DNA from: VXPQ01 sp965116435
GTDB taxonomy: Bacteria; Bacteroidota; Rhodothermia; Rhodothermales; VXPQ01
DNA: 64,000 nt
Direction: 5' to 3'
NCBI GenBank assembly: GCA_965116435.1
Contig: OZ220686.1
Location: 1,612,001 to 1,676,000 of the forward strand
Part shown: positions 26,562 through 36,077 of the stretch, one piece after another
Layout: every line of letters starts with the position of its first letter
Numbering within the stretch: the stretch's first letter is position 1
Made by a program: the position numbers and the translations under genes
Notes under the pieces: generated by a model
Told to the model about the DNA's origin: nothing
The model's database searches: none
The model's input: only the letters and a program-made list of their open reading frames with translations

Positions 26562-27404
26562 TCAGGAGACATCCATGGCGCACCGAAAACCGATGGTGGG
26601 CGTCCGGTTGAGTGCGGGCGTCATGTGCCAGAATTTCGTGCGCTGGTACACCGCTACGGGGCCTCCCTGCATGTACCAGAGGCTACCCTTCGCATGGAAG
26701 TAACTCCCCCCGCGCAGCCACGAATATTCGTGGTACCCGTCCGTCTGCCAGGAATCGGTCCATTCCCATACGTTTCCGGCCATATCCAGCACGCCGTAGG
26801 GGCTTGCGCCCTCTGGAAAACTGCCGACCGGAAGCGTTCCCTCCGAATCGGTATTGGCCTTTTGCGCATCGAACAATCCCCCCCAGGGCCATGTCCGTCC
26901 GTCCGTTCCCTGGGCCGCTTTCTGCCACTCCGCCTCCGTCGGCAATCGTTTGCCCGCCCATTCGGCATAGGCCCGCGCATCCTCCAGAGACACCCACACA
27001 ACCGGATGGTCGGCCAGACCGGAAGGATAGGACCCATCCGTCCAGTGCTTCAGAAAATTTTCGGGCCAGACAGGTTCATAGCCCGTGGCGTCCATAAAGG
27101 CCTTGTAGTCGCGGTTCGTGACTTCCGTCCGGTCGATATAGTATGCCGGTACATGCAGGGCGCTCGTCGCGCGATACCGGCGTCCATGCGCATCCACGAC
27201 GAGCGTATCGTTGGTCAATCCCTCGCGCCACCGGTATTCGACCTGCATGCGGAAAACGCCCTCGGGAATCTCCACCATGCCTTTGGGGGGCAGGGAAATG
27301 CCTTGTTCGGCGACAGTATCCTGGTGCGCCGCCGTGAACACACCCGCCGCCAGACAACAGAACGCGGCCGCGGGCAGGAAAAACCTTGCTGTATGACGCA
27401 TCAT
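26562..27404 (-). CDS. Secreted formylglycine-generating-enzyme-like (SUMF1/EgtB/PvdO) domain protein
   Basis: This 280-aa protein has a signal peptide (FFLPAAAFCCLAAGVFTAA). The family core is clear: IPEGVFRM, YYIDRTEVTNRDYKAFM, HPVVWVSLEDARAYAEWAGKRLPTEAEWQKAA, GVLDMAGNVWEWT and WLRGGSY. The two copper-binding cysteines of true formylglycine-generating enzymes, expected just after RGGSY, are missing (FHAKGSLW here). It is therefore unlikely to activate sulfatases, and no sulfatase is in the window. It may bind substrate or assist the glycosidase-like protein encoded next to it. Confidence 0.8.
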   Translation of the reverse strand: MMRHTARFFLPAAAFCCLAAGVFTAAHQDTVAEQGISLPPKGMVEIPEGVFRMQVEYRWREGLTNDTLVVDAHGRRYRATSALHVPAYYIDRTEVTNRDYKAFMDATGYEPVWPENFLKHWTDGSYPSGLADHPVVWVSLEDARAYAEWAGKRLPTEAEWQKAAQGTDGRTWPWGGLFDAQKANTDSEGTLPVGSFPEGASPYGVLDMAGNVWEWTDSWQTDGYHEYSWLRGGSYFHAKGSLWYMQGGPVAVYQRTKFWHMTPALNRTPTIGFRCAMDVS

Positions 27405-27422
27405 GAGTTCGGGAAAATGGGG

Positions 27423-28442
27423 TCAGAGGCTATAAAACTTGCTGATGGCTATGACCACCACCGCAATGGTCATCACCAGCAGGCTACGGTTGAGCAGGGC
27501 GCGGGGGCGGGCCGAGGCTTCTTTCCATTCCCCTCGCCAGAGCCCCCACAGGTTGCCCACGACGATGGACAGGGCAATGAAAATGGGCCAGCCGAGAATC
27601 GCGCCCCATGCCCCAAGGTGCGCAGCTCCCATGCCGTAGGTGTAAAAACTGCCGATCCACATGGCGCCCATGGCGGCGCCGAGCAACATATTCCGCCCGG
27701 CTTCGGGGCCCGCAAACGCACCGAGGGAACCCTTGCGGACCATCAGAAACAGACACCAGGCCGCGTTCACCAGAAATCCGAGGGCGAAAAAAAGGCCCCA
27801 GACCGCATTGCCTGCAAACACAGGCGATACGCCAGCGGCAACGGCCGCGGCCTCCATGCGCGCGCCGAAAGAAATGCCCACATTCGGCAAGCAGGACAAA
27901 AGACCGGCTGCTATGGCGATCATGATCGCTCCCCGGAAAGCACGGCGATCCGGCAATGCTCCCGTTGCGTTTTCGGAGGTCCTCTGCGACCCGGCCTTCG
28001 CGGACAGCACGATGCCAACCATCACCAACGCGGTCCCCGACACAAGAATCAGGCCCTGCAGTTGCAACACGTCCCCCGGATAAAAAACAAGCAACGGAAC
28101 AAGCGCCCCCATGCTGGCGATAAGCCCCATGATGATCGGGTAGCCAAGCGCCATGCCCAACCGATCCATGCCCACGCCGAAGAGTACCGCCCCAACGCCC
28201 CACCCCGCGCCGAATACGCCCAGCGTCATCAGGTCGCGCGCCGGAACGGCGGCGTATATCGCGGGAAGGTCGCCCAACGTGACCAGCGCCAGCGCACCGT
28301 TGAACAACAACATCCCGAAGAACGAGAAGGCGGCCCAGGTATGCTCCCATGCCCAGCCTCGCGTCAGGGTCATGGGAAGCACGAACGTACCTTGCAGTAC
28401 GCCAGCGACCAGAACAAGCAGAAATCCTGAGGCGAGATCCAT
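27423..28442 (-). CDS. rhaT: RhaT-like sugar-proton symporter
   Basis: This 339-aa membrane protein is near the length of E. coli L-rhamnose/H+ symporter RhaT, with ten hydrophobic segments. Its N-terminus (GVLQGTFVLPMTLTRGWAWEHTW) and WGVGAVLFGVGMDRLGMALGYPIIMG are typical of the family. It lies 27 nt after the ribokinase-like gene, so import followed by phosphorylation is the natural reading. Rhamnose itself is not demanded: no rhamnose isomerase, kinase or aldolase is seen nearby. Confidence 0.8.
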   Translation of the reverse strand: MDLASGFLLVLVAGVLQGTFVLPMTLTRGWAWEHTWAAFSFFGMLLFNGALALVTLGDLPAIYAAVPARDLMTLGVFGAGWGVGAVLFGVGMDRLGMALGYPIIMGLIASMGALVPLLVFYPGDVLQLQGLILVSGTALVMVGIVLSAKAGSQRTSENATGALPDRRAFRGAIMIAIAAGLLSCLPNVGISFGARMEAAAVAAGVSPVFAGNAVWGLFFALGFLVNAAWCLFLMVRKGSLGAFAGPEAGRNMLLGAAMGAMWIGSFYTYGMGAAHLGAWGAILGWPIFIALSIVVGNLWGLWRGEWKEASARPRALLNRSLLVMTIAVVVIAISKFYSL

Positions 28443-28469
28443 GCCAGAAGCGAATGTGAGGCGGCGTGT

Positions 28470-29402
28470 TCAGGCAATGGAGGAGAACACGTCCGCACAT
28501 CGACGGGACACCTTGTCGCGGTGCGGATAGGACAGAATCGTTTCGCGGAGCTCGGTCGAAAGCGACGCGGTCGTTACGCCCAGCGCGATCGCCTCGGTCA
28601 TCGTGCGCTTCTCGCTCAGCCCGACCGCAAGCCCCGCATTGAAGGCGTCTCCGGCGCCCACGGTGTCCAGCACGTTGACGCGCAAGGCCGGAACCGTGCG
28701 CACGCCTTCGGACGAAACCCACAACACGCCCTTTTCGCCGCGCGTAAGGAGCACATGTTCCACGCCGAGTTCATACAGGCGAACCGCAATGTCCTCGTCC
28801 GGGGTCGGGTCGTCGGGCGGCAAGCCCAGACAAACACGCGCTTCTCCTTCGTTGGGAGTAAGCGCAAAAACGCATTGCACGTCGTGGCTGCGCAAATCTT
28901 CGGCGGGGGCGGGGTTCAGAATGGCGGATACGCCGTGGGCATGCGCCACGCGCGCAGCAGCCAACGCCGTATCCAACCGTATTTCAAGGGGAGAAACAAT
29001 CACGTCGGCTTGCGTGATCGCGTCGCTGTGCAGGGCTATGTCCTCGGGGGAAAAATCCCCGTTGGCGCCCCGATCCGTGACGATGATATTGCGCCCGTCG
29101 GTACAGGATATGATGAATCCCGTGGCCGTAGGCGTTGTCTCGGCGTACAACACATGGTCTTCGCGAACGCCCTCTTCCCGCAACAATTCCAGAAAAGCCT
29201 CTCCGTACCGATCCCGCCCTATTTTCCCGAGGAAACGCGCATCCGCGCCCAGCCGGGCCGCTGCGACCGCCATATTGGACCCTTTCCCGCCATGCGTCTC
29301 ATGGTAGTTCCAACCAATGACCGTCTCTTCAGGGACCGGAAGCCGGTCCGTATCTACCACAAGGGCGACCACATAACTCCCTACGATTGTTACGGCTCCC
29401 AT
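28470..29402 (-). CDS. rbsK: Ribokinase (PfkB family sugar kinase)
   Basis: This 310-aa cytoplasmic kinase phosphorylates a sugar, in the best-known case ribose at O5. It has the N-terminal HGGKGSNMAVAAARLGA and the C-terminal DTVGAGDAFNAGLAVGL, which holds the catalytic Asp. NPAPAE and LTPNEGEA are ribokinase-like internal motifs. It is embedded between a PorV-like gene and a sugar symporter, so its substrate is probably the imported sugar. Confidence 0.85.
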   Translation of the reverse strand: MGAVTIVGSYVVALVVDTDRLPVPEETVIGWNYHETHGGKGSNMAVAAARLGADARFLGKIGRDRYGEAFLELLREEGVREDHVLYAETTPTATGFIISCTDGRNIIVTDRGANGDFSPEDIALHSDAITQADVIVSPLEIRLDTALAAARVAHAHGVSAILNPAPAEDLRSHDVQCVFALTPNEGEARVCLGLPPDDPTPDEDIAVRLYELGVEHVLLTRGEKGVLWVSSEGVRTVPALRVNVLDTVGAGDAFNAGLAVGLSEKRTMTEAIALGVTTASLSTELRETILSYPHRDKVSRRCADVFSSIA

Positions 29403-29494
29403 GTGCTTTCGTGCAGTCGCTCAAGCGCCGCATCGCCCGGAAATACCGACGCCGCCAATGGCGGGGCACAAAACCCCATAGCGCCGGAACAGGG

Positions 29495-30532
29495 TCAGAT
29501 GCCAATGCCCAGCGTCAGAATATGCGTGAACGAGAGCCTGCCGTAGTCCACGTACGCATAATCGACGCGGCCATTGAAGCCGATCGTCGAGAAATTGAGG
29601 CCCGCGCCCGCAGTAAGCCCCTGCTCATCGTAATTCATACGGTATCCGCCGCGCGCAGCAAACATGCCAAGCACTTCGTATTCAAGCGCCGCGTGCACCC
29701 GCTCGGGTCCGTCGTTCGGATGGACTCCTTCGAGATATCCGCTGAGCCTGGATTGCCCCGGCGTCGCCTCGCTGCCCAGAAAATCGTACGCGACCCCGAA
29801 ACGGAAGTCGATCGGCATGCGCACGCTCTGAGGAATCCCGAAAACCTCGGTAAAACCTACGTACTCGGCGTCGGGGCCGATATTCTTCGCCACCAGCGCA
29901 AGGCGCAGACTGCGGAACCCCGTTTCGAAATACACCCCAAAGTCAATGCTGAGGTTGTTCACCTCGGTATCCGCCAGGCGCTCCTGGATGTAACTGACGT
30001 TCCCCCCCACGGAAAGCCGGTCCGTGATGGCGCGGGCGTAGGTAACGCCCACCAGCAGGTTGCCCGCAGTAAACGTGCCCAGATCGGCGCTCCGGCTGGT
30101 CGTATTCGCCACTTCGTCCAGCACGTTTTCTGTACGCACCATCTCCCCGGCGTCCAGAGAAGCCACGCGCACGCCCAACACGCCCCACGCGCCAAAATTC
30201 TTCGCAAGGGCCCCTGTGTTGTACTGAATATCCGCGACGTAACTGATATGGGTGACCGCAAAATCAAGGTTGTCGATAGCCGTCAGGTTCGCAGGGTTAT
30301 TGAATGCCGCCGTAACGTCGCCGCTCGCTACATGTATGCCAGCCATGGCGGCGTTCCGAGCCGTCGTGGGAAGATGCAAAAACTGGAAGCCCGTCTGCGC
30401 CGTCCGCTGAAATTCAGGCGGATCAATGCCTGCCGCCGTACGCACGTTCTGGGCTTGCGCCGGCGACACGCCAAACATGAGCAGCGCCATGAGCAACAAG
30501 GGAAAGGCTTTCCATACAGGAATCGATTTCAT
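29495..30532 (-). CDS. PorV/PorQ-family outer-membrane protein
   Basis: This 345-aa protein has a signal peptide (LLLMALLMFGVSPAQAQ). FLHLPTTARNAAMAGIHVASGDVTAAFNNPA is characteristic of the PorV/PorQ family (FadL-like barrel), followed by alternating beta-barrel strands to the end (RLSFTHILTLGIGI). PorV members shuttle or anchor cargo of the type IX secretion system at the outer membrane. The upstream gene encodes a protein with a T9SS-like tail, a likely cargo. No other T9SS component is in the window. Confidence 0.82.
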   Translation of the reverse strand: MKSIPVWKAFPLLLMALLMFGVSPAQAQNVRTAAGIDPPEFQRTAQTGFQFLHLPTTARNAAMAGIHVASGDVTAAFNNPANLTAIDNLDFAVTHISYVADIQYNTGALAKNFGAWGVLGVRVASLDAGEMVRTENVLDEVANTTSRSADLGTFTAGNLLVGVTYARAITDRLSVGGNVSYIQERLADTEVNNLSIDFGVYFETGFRSLRLALVAKNIGPDAEYVGFTEVFGIPQSVRMPIDFRFGVAYDFLGSEATPGQSRLSGYLEGVHPNDGPERVHAALEYEVLGMFAARGGYRMNYDEQGLTAGAGLNFSTIGFNGRVDYAYVDYGRLSFTHILTLGIGI

Positions 30533-30577
30533 GATATCATCCTCTGGTAAAAGGGGTGTTGCAGAAACGCGCTGCGG

Positions 30578-32614
30578 TTACTTGACAATGACGAACTTGC
30601 CGACCTTGCTTTCGCCCTCGTGCCCTGGAACATGCGACTCCACATGGAACAGGTATATGCCCGGCGCCACGCGCTGCAAATACTCGTTGACCTGATAATC
30701 TGCGGTTGCCCGCGACCCCCAAGCCTCGTCGCCGCTGCCGTCCGTGTGGTCGATGACGCGAACCAGTTCCCCGGCAAGCGTATAGATGCGAATGGTGCAT
30801 TGCGCCGGAATGTTCACGAACTCGATGCGGTAGCGCTCTCCCTCCCCGAGAAGCTGGCTGTGCTGGAAGAAAGGATTCGGATATACCCGAATATCGTCGA
30901 GATTATCGCTGGGCTTGGCCTGGGGATACACGGGATCCACATTGACATTGACCTGCCCGCTCTCCAGCGAAGGCAAGCTGGTTATGCTCGGATCGCCCGG
31001 CCAGGGGGTATTGTGTCCCGTGTCGTAGCTGGTCACGGTGTAATACACGCCCACGCCCAACTCCAGCCCGGAATCGTTGTAGGTGACCATCCCGCCCTCC
31101 ATTTCCGCCGCATTGACGGGGATATCCGCGATCATCGTCCAGGGACCGATGTTGCGGTGCGTCGAGCGGTACACCCGGTAGCCCGCCACATCGTTGACGT
31201 TGTAGTCCGGGTCCCGGTACGAGTCGGGAATGGCGGGCCACTGCACCTTGATGCCCAGCGGAATAGCCGTCAGCGTCAGCGAATTGTTGCCGTTCGTCGG
31301 CGTGGGGGGAGGATCCGGCGCTTCGTACCCGCGGTCGTACAACTCCTGCGCCGCGTCCACATGCTTCCACAGCCTGACGCCCCCCTCGGGCAAACGCGCT
31401 TCGTTTTCGAGCCCGCCCTCTGCAACGTATTTCATATCCATCATGCCCGCCGCCACGACCAGCACGAATTTCAGCGACTGGCCCGGCGCCATTTCGTACG
31501 GACCCGTCTCATAGATATAGTCTATATGGTATTCGTACCGTCCCCGGGGACGCGTCGTAAGCCCAAGGCGGGCCGCCTCGGCGGCGAGGGACTGGCCGTC
31601 CTCCGTTTCGGGCGGCAACGGCTGATCGTACGTCAGCGACTGATAGATGTAATTATCCGTGTCGAAGTCCACCTCCGGGTTGTCGTTCAGCGGATCGTCC
31701 TGAATGCGGTTCGAATGCTGGTTCAGGTTGGACTTGTCCACGATATTCATGTGATCGCGCTCGGACGGGTCGGACTTGACCGGCTTGTCCAGCCAGTAGT
31801 ACGTGAAGTACTGCGGCGCCAGGAACTCGTGGTTTATGGCGCTGGGCGCGTCGAGGTCGGCCGGCTCGCCGAGGTCGCTCCTCGTGAGCCCGAATGGCCG
31901 GGGCGGCGCCGGATTGGCCGTGTCGCCGTCCCGCTCCACGCCATCCCGGAAATAGAACGCCTCGTGTGCGATATCCCATTCGTACACGTCATCGTCGGAC
32001 CTGCCGCGAATAGGCAGCGCGATATTCATGGCGCCCGTCGGAGCGAACCGGAAGTTCGTAATGGCGCTACTGCCCTCGTTCGTAAACGTGTACTCCTGGA
32101 TGATGAAGTCGTCGTAGTCTGGATAACTCCAGGCGAGGGCGCGAAAATCAACCCGGACGTCGTACTCGTTGATGCGATGCGCGCCGGTAACCATTTCTTC
32201 CGCCTTCAGCGACGGGTCCGCCATGTTGTAATTCGCAATGAGTTTGGTGCCTTCGACCGGAGAGATGAACGTCGGGTTGTGGTCGTACGCCAGAAGGACG
32301 CGGAACGGATAGCCAATGCCGTCGATGTCCGCCCACGTCATATACCCGGACCACAGGAGCCAGCCGCCATGATCGTTCACGTTGCTGCCCAGCGCATGGC
32401 CCGGATAATCGTACTTGTAGTACTCCTGGCCGCCCAGCGTCGGCTGCCCCACGCCGCCTGAATTCCACAGGCGAGCCCAGAGCCTGGCGCGCGTCAGGTC
32501 CTTGAAATCGAAGACGGCCTGCGCGGAGGCCGGAGCAGCTAATATTCCAGGCAACAGGCTGCAAACCATTGCGGCGGCGACCAAAAGGCGCAGTACGGTG
32601 TGTAATGCATTCAT
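30578..32614 (-). CDS. Large secreted protein with T9SS-type C-terminal sorting domain
   Basis: This 678-aa protein starts at Met 32614 (MNALHTVLRLLVAAAMVC, signal ending APASAQ); the upstream frame extension has no support. The body contains beta-rich segments with WSGYMTWADIDGIGYPF, a fibronectin-like segment (GIKVQWPAIPDSYRDPDY, VAGYRVYRSTHRNIGPW) and a terminal sorting-like domain: DDIRVYPNPFFQ, TIRIYTLAGELVRV, APGIYLFHVE and GKFVIVK. It sits between the TonB receptor and the PorV-like gene, as a surface partner for substrate capture would. It has no SusD resemblance that I can see. Function is otherwise unknown. Confidence 0.75.
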   Translation of the reverse strand: MNALHTVLRLLVAAAMVCSLLPGILAAPASAQAVFDFKDLTRARLWARLWNSGGVGQPTLGGQEYYKYDYPGHALGSNVNDHGGWLLWSGYMTWADIDGIGYPFRVLLAYDHNPTFISPVEGTKLIANYNMADPSLKAEEMVTGAHRINEYDVRVDFRALAWSYPDYDDFIIQEYTFTNEGSSAITNFRFAPTGAMNIALPIRGRSDDDVYEWDIAHEAFYFRDGVERDGDTANPAPPRPFGLTRSDLGEPADLDAPSAINHEFLAPQYFTYYWLDKPVKSDPSERDHMNIVDKSNLNQHSNRIQDDPLNDNPEVDFDTDNYIYQSLTYDQPLPPETEDGQSLAAEAARLGLTTRPRGRYEYHIDYIYETGPYEMAPGQSLKFVLVVAAGMMDMKYVAEGGLENEARLPEGGVRLWKHVDAAQELYDRGYEAPDPPPTPTNGNNSLTLTAIPLGIKVQWPAIPDSYRDPDYNVNDVAGYRVYRSTHRNIGPWTMIADIPVNAAEMEGGMVTYNDSGLELGVGVYYTVTSYDTGHNTPWPGDPSITSLPSLESGQVNVNVDPVYPQAKPSDNLDDIRVYPNPFFQHSQLLGEGERYRIEFVNIPAQCTIRIYTLAGELVRVIDHTDGSGDEAWGSRATADYQVNEYLQRVAPGIYLFHVESHVPGHEGESKVGKFVIVK

Positions 32615-32701
32615 AGCGGGGGATAACTTGGTTTGCAGGTTCCAGACTGGTATGCGAGCAAGCGCATGGCGCGGCGCTGCCGCCCCGCCATGCGCCACGG
32701 A

Positions 32702-35700
32702 TTAAAACTTCAGGCCGACCGTGAAATAGATCATGCGGCGCGGATTGCTGACGGCGTTGTAGAAGAACCAGAGATTGTCCTCGCCCGACTTCGTGATTTT
32801 GGGCAGTTCTCCGCTCTCTTCCCAGCGCTCCAGATTGTCGCCATTCAGCAGGATCTTGTCCTTGTAGTTGAAGAGGTTGAACACCTCCACGCCAATCAAC
32901 GGACGGAAATTCCCCACGGAAACCTGCTTGTTGAAGGTCAGGTCCGTGCGGTGATGCGGAGACCAGCGTTTGTTGTTCGGCGTCTGAACGCCCTGGTAGT
33001 CCGTCGGATAATACGTGTACTGGGGTCCCGCAAAGTATTCGTGGTACATGCCCACAGTAATGTCCCCCAGCGCGCCCCGCGCCAGGCTCTGCGGCGTCAC
33101 GTAGCTCACGTTGCCCTTCACGGTATAACTGGACAGCCACGTACCCTTGGTCTCCTCGTAGGAATGCGGTTGATTCACCGTCGAGCCGTCTTCGCGATAC
33201 TGCGAATAGCCAGCAGATCCCCCGGTCGTCGTGGAGAAATCGAACGCGCCGCGCGCCGACCAGCGGCCCGTGAACAGCTTCTCCGCCACGATTTCAATGC
33301 CCCGAATGTCCTTGAAGCCATTGTTCGTATAGAAGATATTGTCGTGCCCGTCGTTGGCGATATTGCGGGTTTTCGACCAAGTGCTTCCGGCGCTGTTGCC
33401 TGCCCCCCAGCCTGTGGATGCAAACCCGCCGCCGTTGCGGTTGTACGTGCCGTTGTACGCAAAGCGCGTCAGGCGGCTGGCGTCCTTGTAATACGCGGCC
33501 AGATCAAGGCGGGCGAAATCGAAGAAGTTTTGCGTAAAGCCGATTTCGTACTGAATCGTGCGGTCGTAGCTCAGGCCTGGATGGCCATACCATCCCTGCC
33601 ACTGGTCCATGCGCACCGTGGCGTACGGCGCGGCGTCGTACCAACTGGTAGGAAAGCCCATGAGCGAAACCCAGGAAGGACGCTGGTTAAAGTGCCCGTA
33701 ACTGAAGCGCAATTTGGAGTTTTCCGTAATGGGGAACGACAGTCCAAGCCGGGGCGAAATCGCCGCCTTCCATTCGCTGGACACCGTTTGCATATCCTGC
33801 CAGTTGTCTGGAAAAGCGTCGCGGAAATCCTGCCTGAAGGCAAACCAGTCCTTGCCGGGCCGGTGGGCCTGCCAGATCGGCGCGATGTTGTTCGGATGCG
33901 TGCCGTCTCCGCCGTTATGCGTCTGGAAGAGCAGCGGGTCGTAAATATTCGGCGAATACATGGTCCGCGCATTAAAGGCGTCGAAACGAATGCCCACGTT
34001 CAGCACAATGCCCTCGTATTCCATCTTGTCCTGCACGTAGAGGGCGGCTTCCGCAGGGTTGCCGTCGAACACGTTGTCGAGATGCCAGACGTCCCCCGCT
34101 GGAAACTCCATGTAGTAATGCTGATAATCGACGTCGTAGAGCTTCACTTCGACGCCCGCCTTGACCTGGTGCGACTTGTGCAACTGGCTCGTAATGTCCG
34201 CCTTGCCCGTCCAGGCTCGACTGTCGCTGTAGTTGTTTACCTGGATCTGGCGCGCCTCCAGACGGAAATTACCCGCCAGATCGAACCAGCTATCCCCCCA
34301 GCGCACGGTTTCCGTGTTCGTATTCAGTTTGTCGTATTCCTGCAGCGACGTGGTGTAGTCTCGCAGGTAGGAAAGCGCAACCGTGTAGAAGGTGCGGGAA
34401 TTCAGGGTATGATCCCATTTCAGCGTCCCGACACTGAAGTTTTTTTCCTCGGGTCCTTTAAGCCAATATCCGCCCCACGGGGCATACGCCGATCCGACGT
34501 AGGGATCTCGTACGTCCGCATTGGGCTGCCAACGAGCTTCCTGCGACGTCGTGGTGTTGTTCCAGTTGCTTTCGGTAAGCGTGCTGCTGTGATACCACCC
34601 GTTCGTCACATTGAGCGTCAGCTTCTTCCCTGGGCTGAAATGATAGCCCAGCTTCGCCTGGATGTTGTACTCCGGGTTATATTCGTTGGCCTGCGGGAAT
34701 ATGTTCACGCCCCGCTTGTACCGGCCCGAAACGAGGAACGTCAAGTGATCCATGGGCGACCCCCATACGGAACCCTCCGCTTCGTGCTGCATGCGTTCCG
34801 CGTAGTTCGCAAGCACGTCCGACGGCGTGATCTGCTCCTGATAGGTGTCCAGCAATTCGTTCGCCGTGGGCACGCGCGCACCGTCCCATCCGTAAAATCG
34901 GCGGAAATATTCGGCGTACGAATTCCGGTTGGCCTCTGTCTCCAGCTGCGTCTGCCAGTACCCAAGATCGAAATTGGTGTATTTCCAGAGGTCCTCGCTA
35001 TACATATTGCTTCCCCAGTGGTACTTGCCCGCCGGGCGCATTCGATAATTGAGCGCGCCGCCGTAGTGCCGGGAAAATGCGCTCGGCTCGTGGGTCACCA
35101 CATTTACGACGCCCGACATGGCGTTCCCGTATTCCGCGTTATACCCGCCCGTCAACACGGACACTTCCTGAATCGAGGTCGTATTAAGCCGCTGCCAGTT
35201 GTCCGAAATCAAACCACTGTTCAGCGAGGTGCCGTCCACCTGGTAATTGACCTCGCTTTGGACGCCCCCTCGAAGGTACGCCGTGTATCCGGTGTTGTAG
35301 ATTCCCGCCTGCTGGGCAAGAATATCGTCTATGTTCTGGATGGGCGTACGGGCCAGGGCCTCGGCGTTCAGACGATGCACGCTGCCCGTGACGTCCCGCT
35401 CGACAAGCGGGCGCTCGGCAAAGACGAGCACTTCCTCGCCCTCCAGCACCTCCTCGCCCAGATCGAAATCAATGGTAGTGGTCTGGTCCACAAACACTTC
35501 CACGTGTTGCACCGTGGTCGTTACGAACCCGATGCTGCTCGCCTGAACGTCATAGGCGCCAGGGGACACATTGATGATGAAGTAGTCGCCGTCCGCATCG
35601 GTTACGGCGCCCGTGGTGGTGCCAACAATGACAACGTTTACGCCGGGAAGCCCCTGGCCGTTGGAAGCGTCGGTCACGGTTCCGGCTATTTTGCCGGTCG

Positions 35701-35797
35701 TTTGGGCTGTTGCAGCAGGAACAGCGATCAATGCGAGGACGGCCAGAAGGGCCAGCGTTACGCGGATAACGGAAAGAGGGCTTGACATTGCGTTCAT
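32702..35797 (-). CDS. TonB-dependent receptor with carboxypeptidase-regulatory-like domain
   Basis: This 1031-aa outer-membrane transporter starts at Met 35797 (MNAMSSPLSVIRVTLALLA), giving a normal signal peptide that ends PAATAQ. Next is a carboxypeptidase-D-regulatory-like domain (GKIAGTVTDASNGQGLPGVN). A plug follows with RTPIQNIDDILAQQAGI, YLRGGVQSEVNYQVDG and EVSVLTGGYNAEYGNAMSGV. A long barrel ends with an aromatic C-terminus (RRMIYFTVGLKF). It imports an unknown substrate using TonB energy and is the first gene of the nine-gene operon. Upstream lies an AT-rich 280-bp region with an 11-base G tract. Confidence 0.93.
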   Translation of the reverse strand: MNAMSSPLSVIRVTLALLAVLALIAVPAATAQTTGKIAGTVTDASNGQGLPGVNVVIVGTTTGAVTDADGDYFIINVSPGAYDVQASSIGFVTTTVQHVEVFVDQTTTIDFDLGEEVLEGEEVLVFAERPLVERDVTGSVHRLNAEALARTPIQNIDDILAQQAGIYNTGYTAYLRGGVQSEVNYQVDGTSLNSGLISDNWQRLNTTSIQEVSVLTGGYNAEYGNAMSGVVNVVTHEPSAFSRHYGGALNYRMRPAGKYHWGSNMYSEDLWKYTNFDLGYWQTQLETEANRNSYAEYFRRFYGWDGARVPTANELLDTYQEQITPSDVLANYAERMQHEAEGSVWGSPMDHLTFLVSGRYKRGVNIFPQANEYNPEYNIQAKLGYHFSPGKKLTLNVTNGWYHSSTLTESNWNNTTTSQEARWQPNADVRDPYVGSAYAPWGGYWLKGPEEKNFSVGTLKWDHTLNSRTFYTVALSYLRDYTTSLQEYDKLNTNTETVRWGDSWFDLAGNFRLEARQIQVNNYSDSRAWTGKADITSQLHKSHQVKAGVEVKLYDVDYQHYYMEFPAGDVWHLDNVFDGNPAEAALYVQDKMEYEGIVLNVGIRFDAFNARTMYSPNIYDPLLFQTHNGGDGTHPNNIAPIWQAHRPGKDWFAFRQDFRDAFPDNWQDMQTVSSEWKAAISPRLGLSFPITENSKLRFSYGHFNQRPSWVSLMGFPTSWYDAAPYATVRMDQWQGWYGHPGLSYDRTIQYEIGFTQNFFDFARLDLAAYYKDASRLTRFAYNGTYNRNGGGFASTGWGAGNSAGSTWSKTRNIANDGHDNIFYTNNGFKDIRGIEIVAEKLFTGRWSARGAFDFSTTTGGSAGYSQYREDGSTVNQPHSYEETKGTWLSSYTVKGNVSYVTPQSLARGALGDITVGMYHEYFAGPQYTYYPTDYQGVQTPNNKRWSPHHRTDLTFNKQVSVGNFRPLIGVEVFNLFNYKDKILLNGDNLERWEESGELPKITKSGEDNLWFFYNAVSNPRRMIYFTVGLKF

Positions 35798-36043
35798 GCG
35801 TTGAACCGGGAAACCGGGCAGATTTTGCAAAAATGGCGGGGAAGTTTCTCTTTTGGAGCGTTGCGCAAGCATCCCGGGCATGCTTCTGGTCCCGGGACAC
35901 ATGGCCTTCCATAACAGTACATACCCCTCCATTTCAAGAGGGGCCTATGCCGCCTTGGCAAGGATTATTTAACAAAAATTAAATGGTTCATGCAAAATTC
36001 AACGGGAACTTCATTAAAAATTCATCTTTATTGCTTGATTATT

Positions 36044-36054
36044 CCCCCCCCCCC
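36044..36054 (-). repeat. 11-base homopolymer tract (C on +, G on -)
   Basis: Eleven C residues in a row lie about 250 bp upstream of the TonB receptor start and just past the end of the radical SAM gene. On the receptor strand it reads as poly-G. Confidence 0.8.
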
Positions 36055-36077
36055 TGCTTTAGGGGCTTATCGAACGC

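Noticed and set aside
26562..27404. True formylglycine-generating enzyme (sulfatase activator)
   Set aside because: The two catalytic cysteines after RGGSY are missing and no sulfatase gene is in the window.
32633..35785. 1050-codon + strand open frame opposite the TonB receptor
   Set aside because: The - strand encodes a complete receptor with signal peptide, plug and barrel; the + frame has no recognisable domain and exists because of codon bias in GC-rich DNA.
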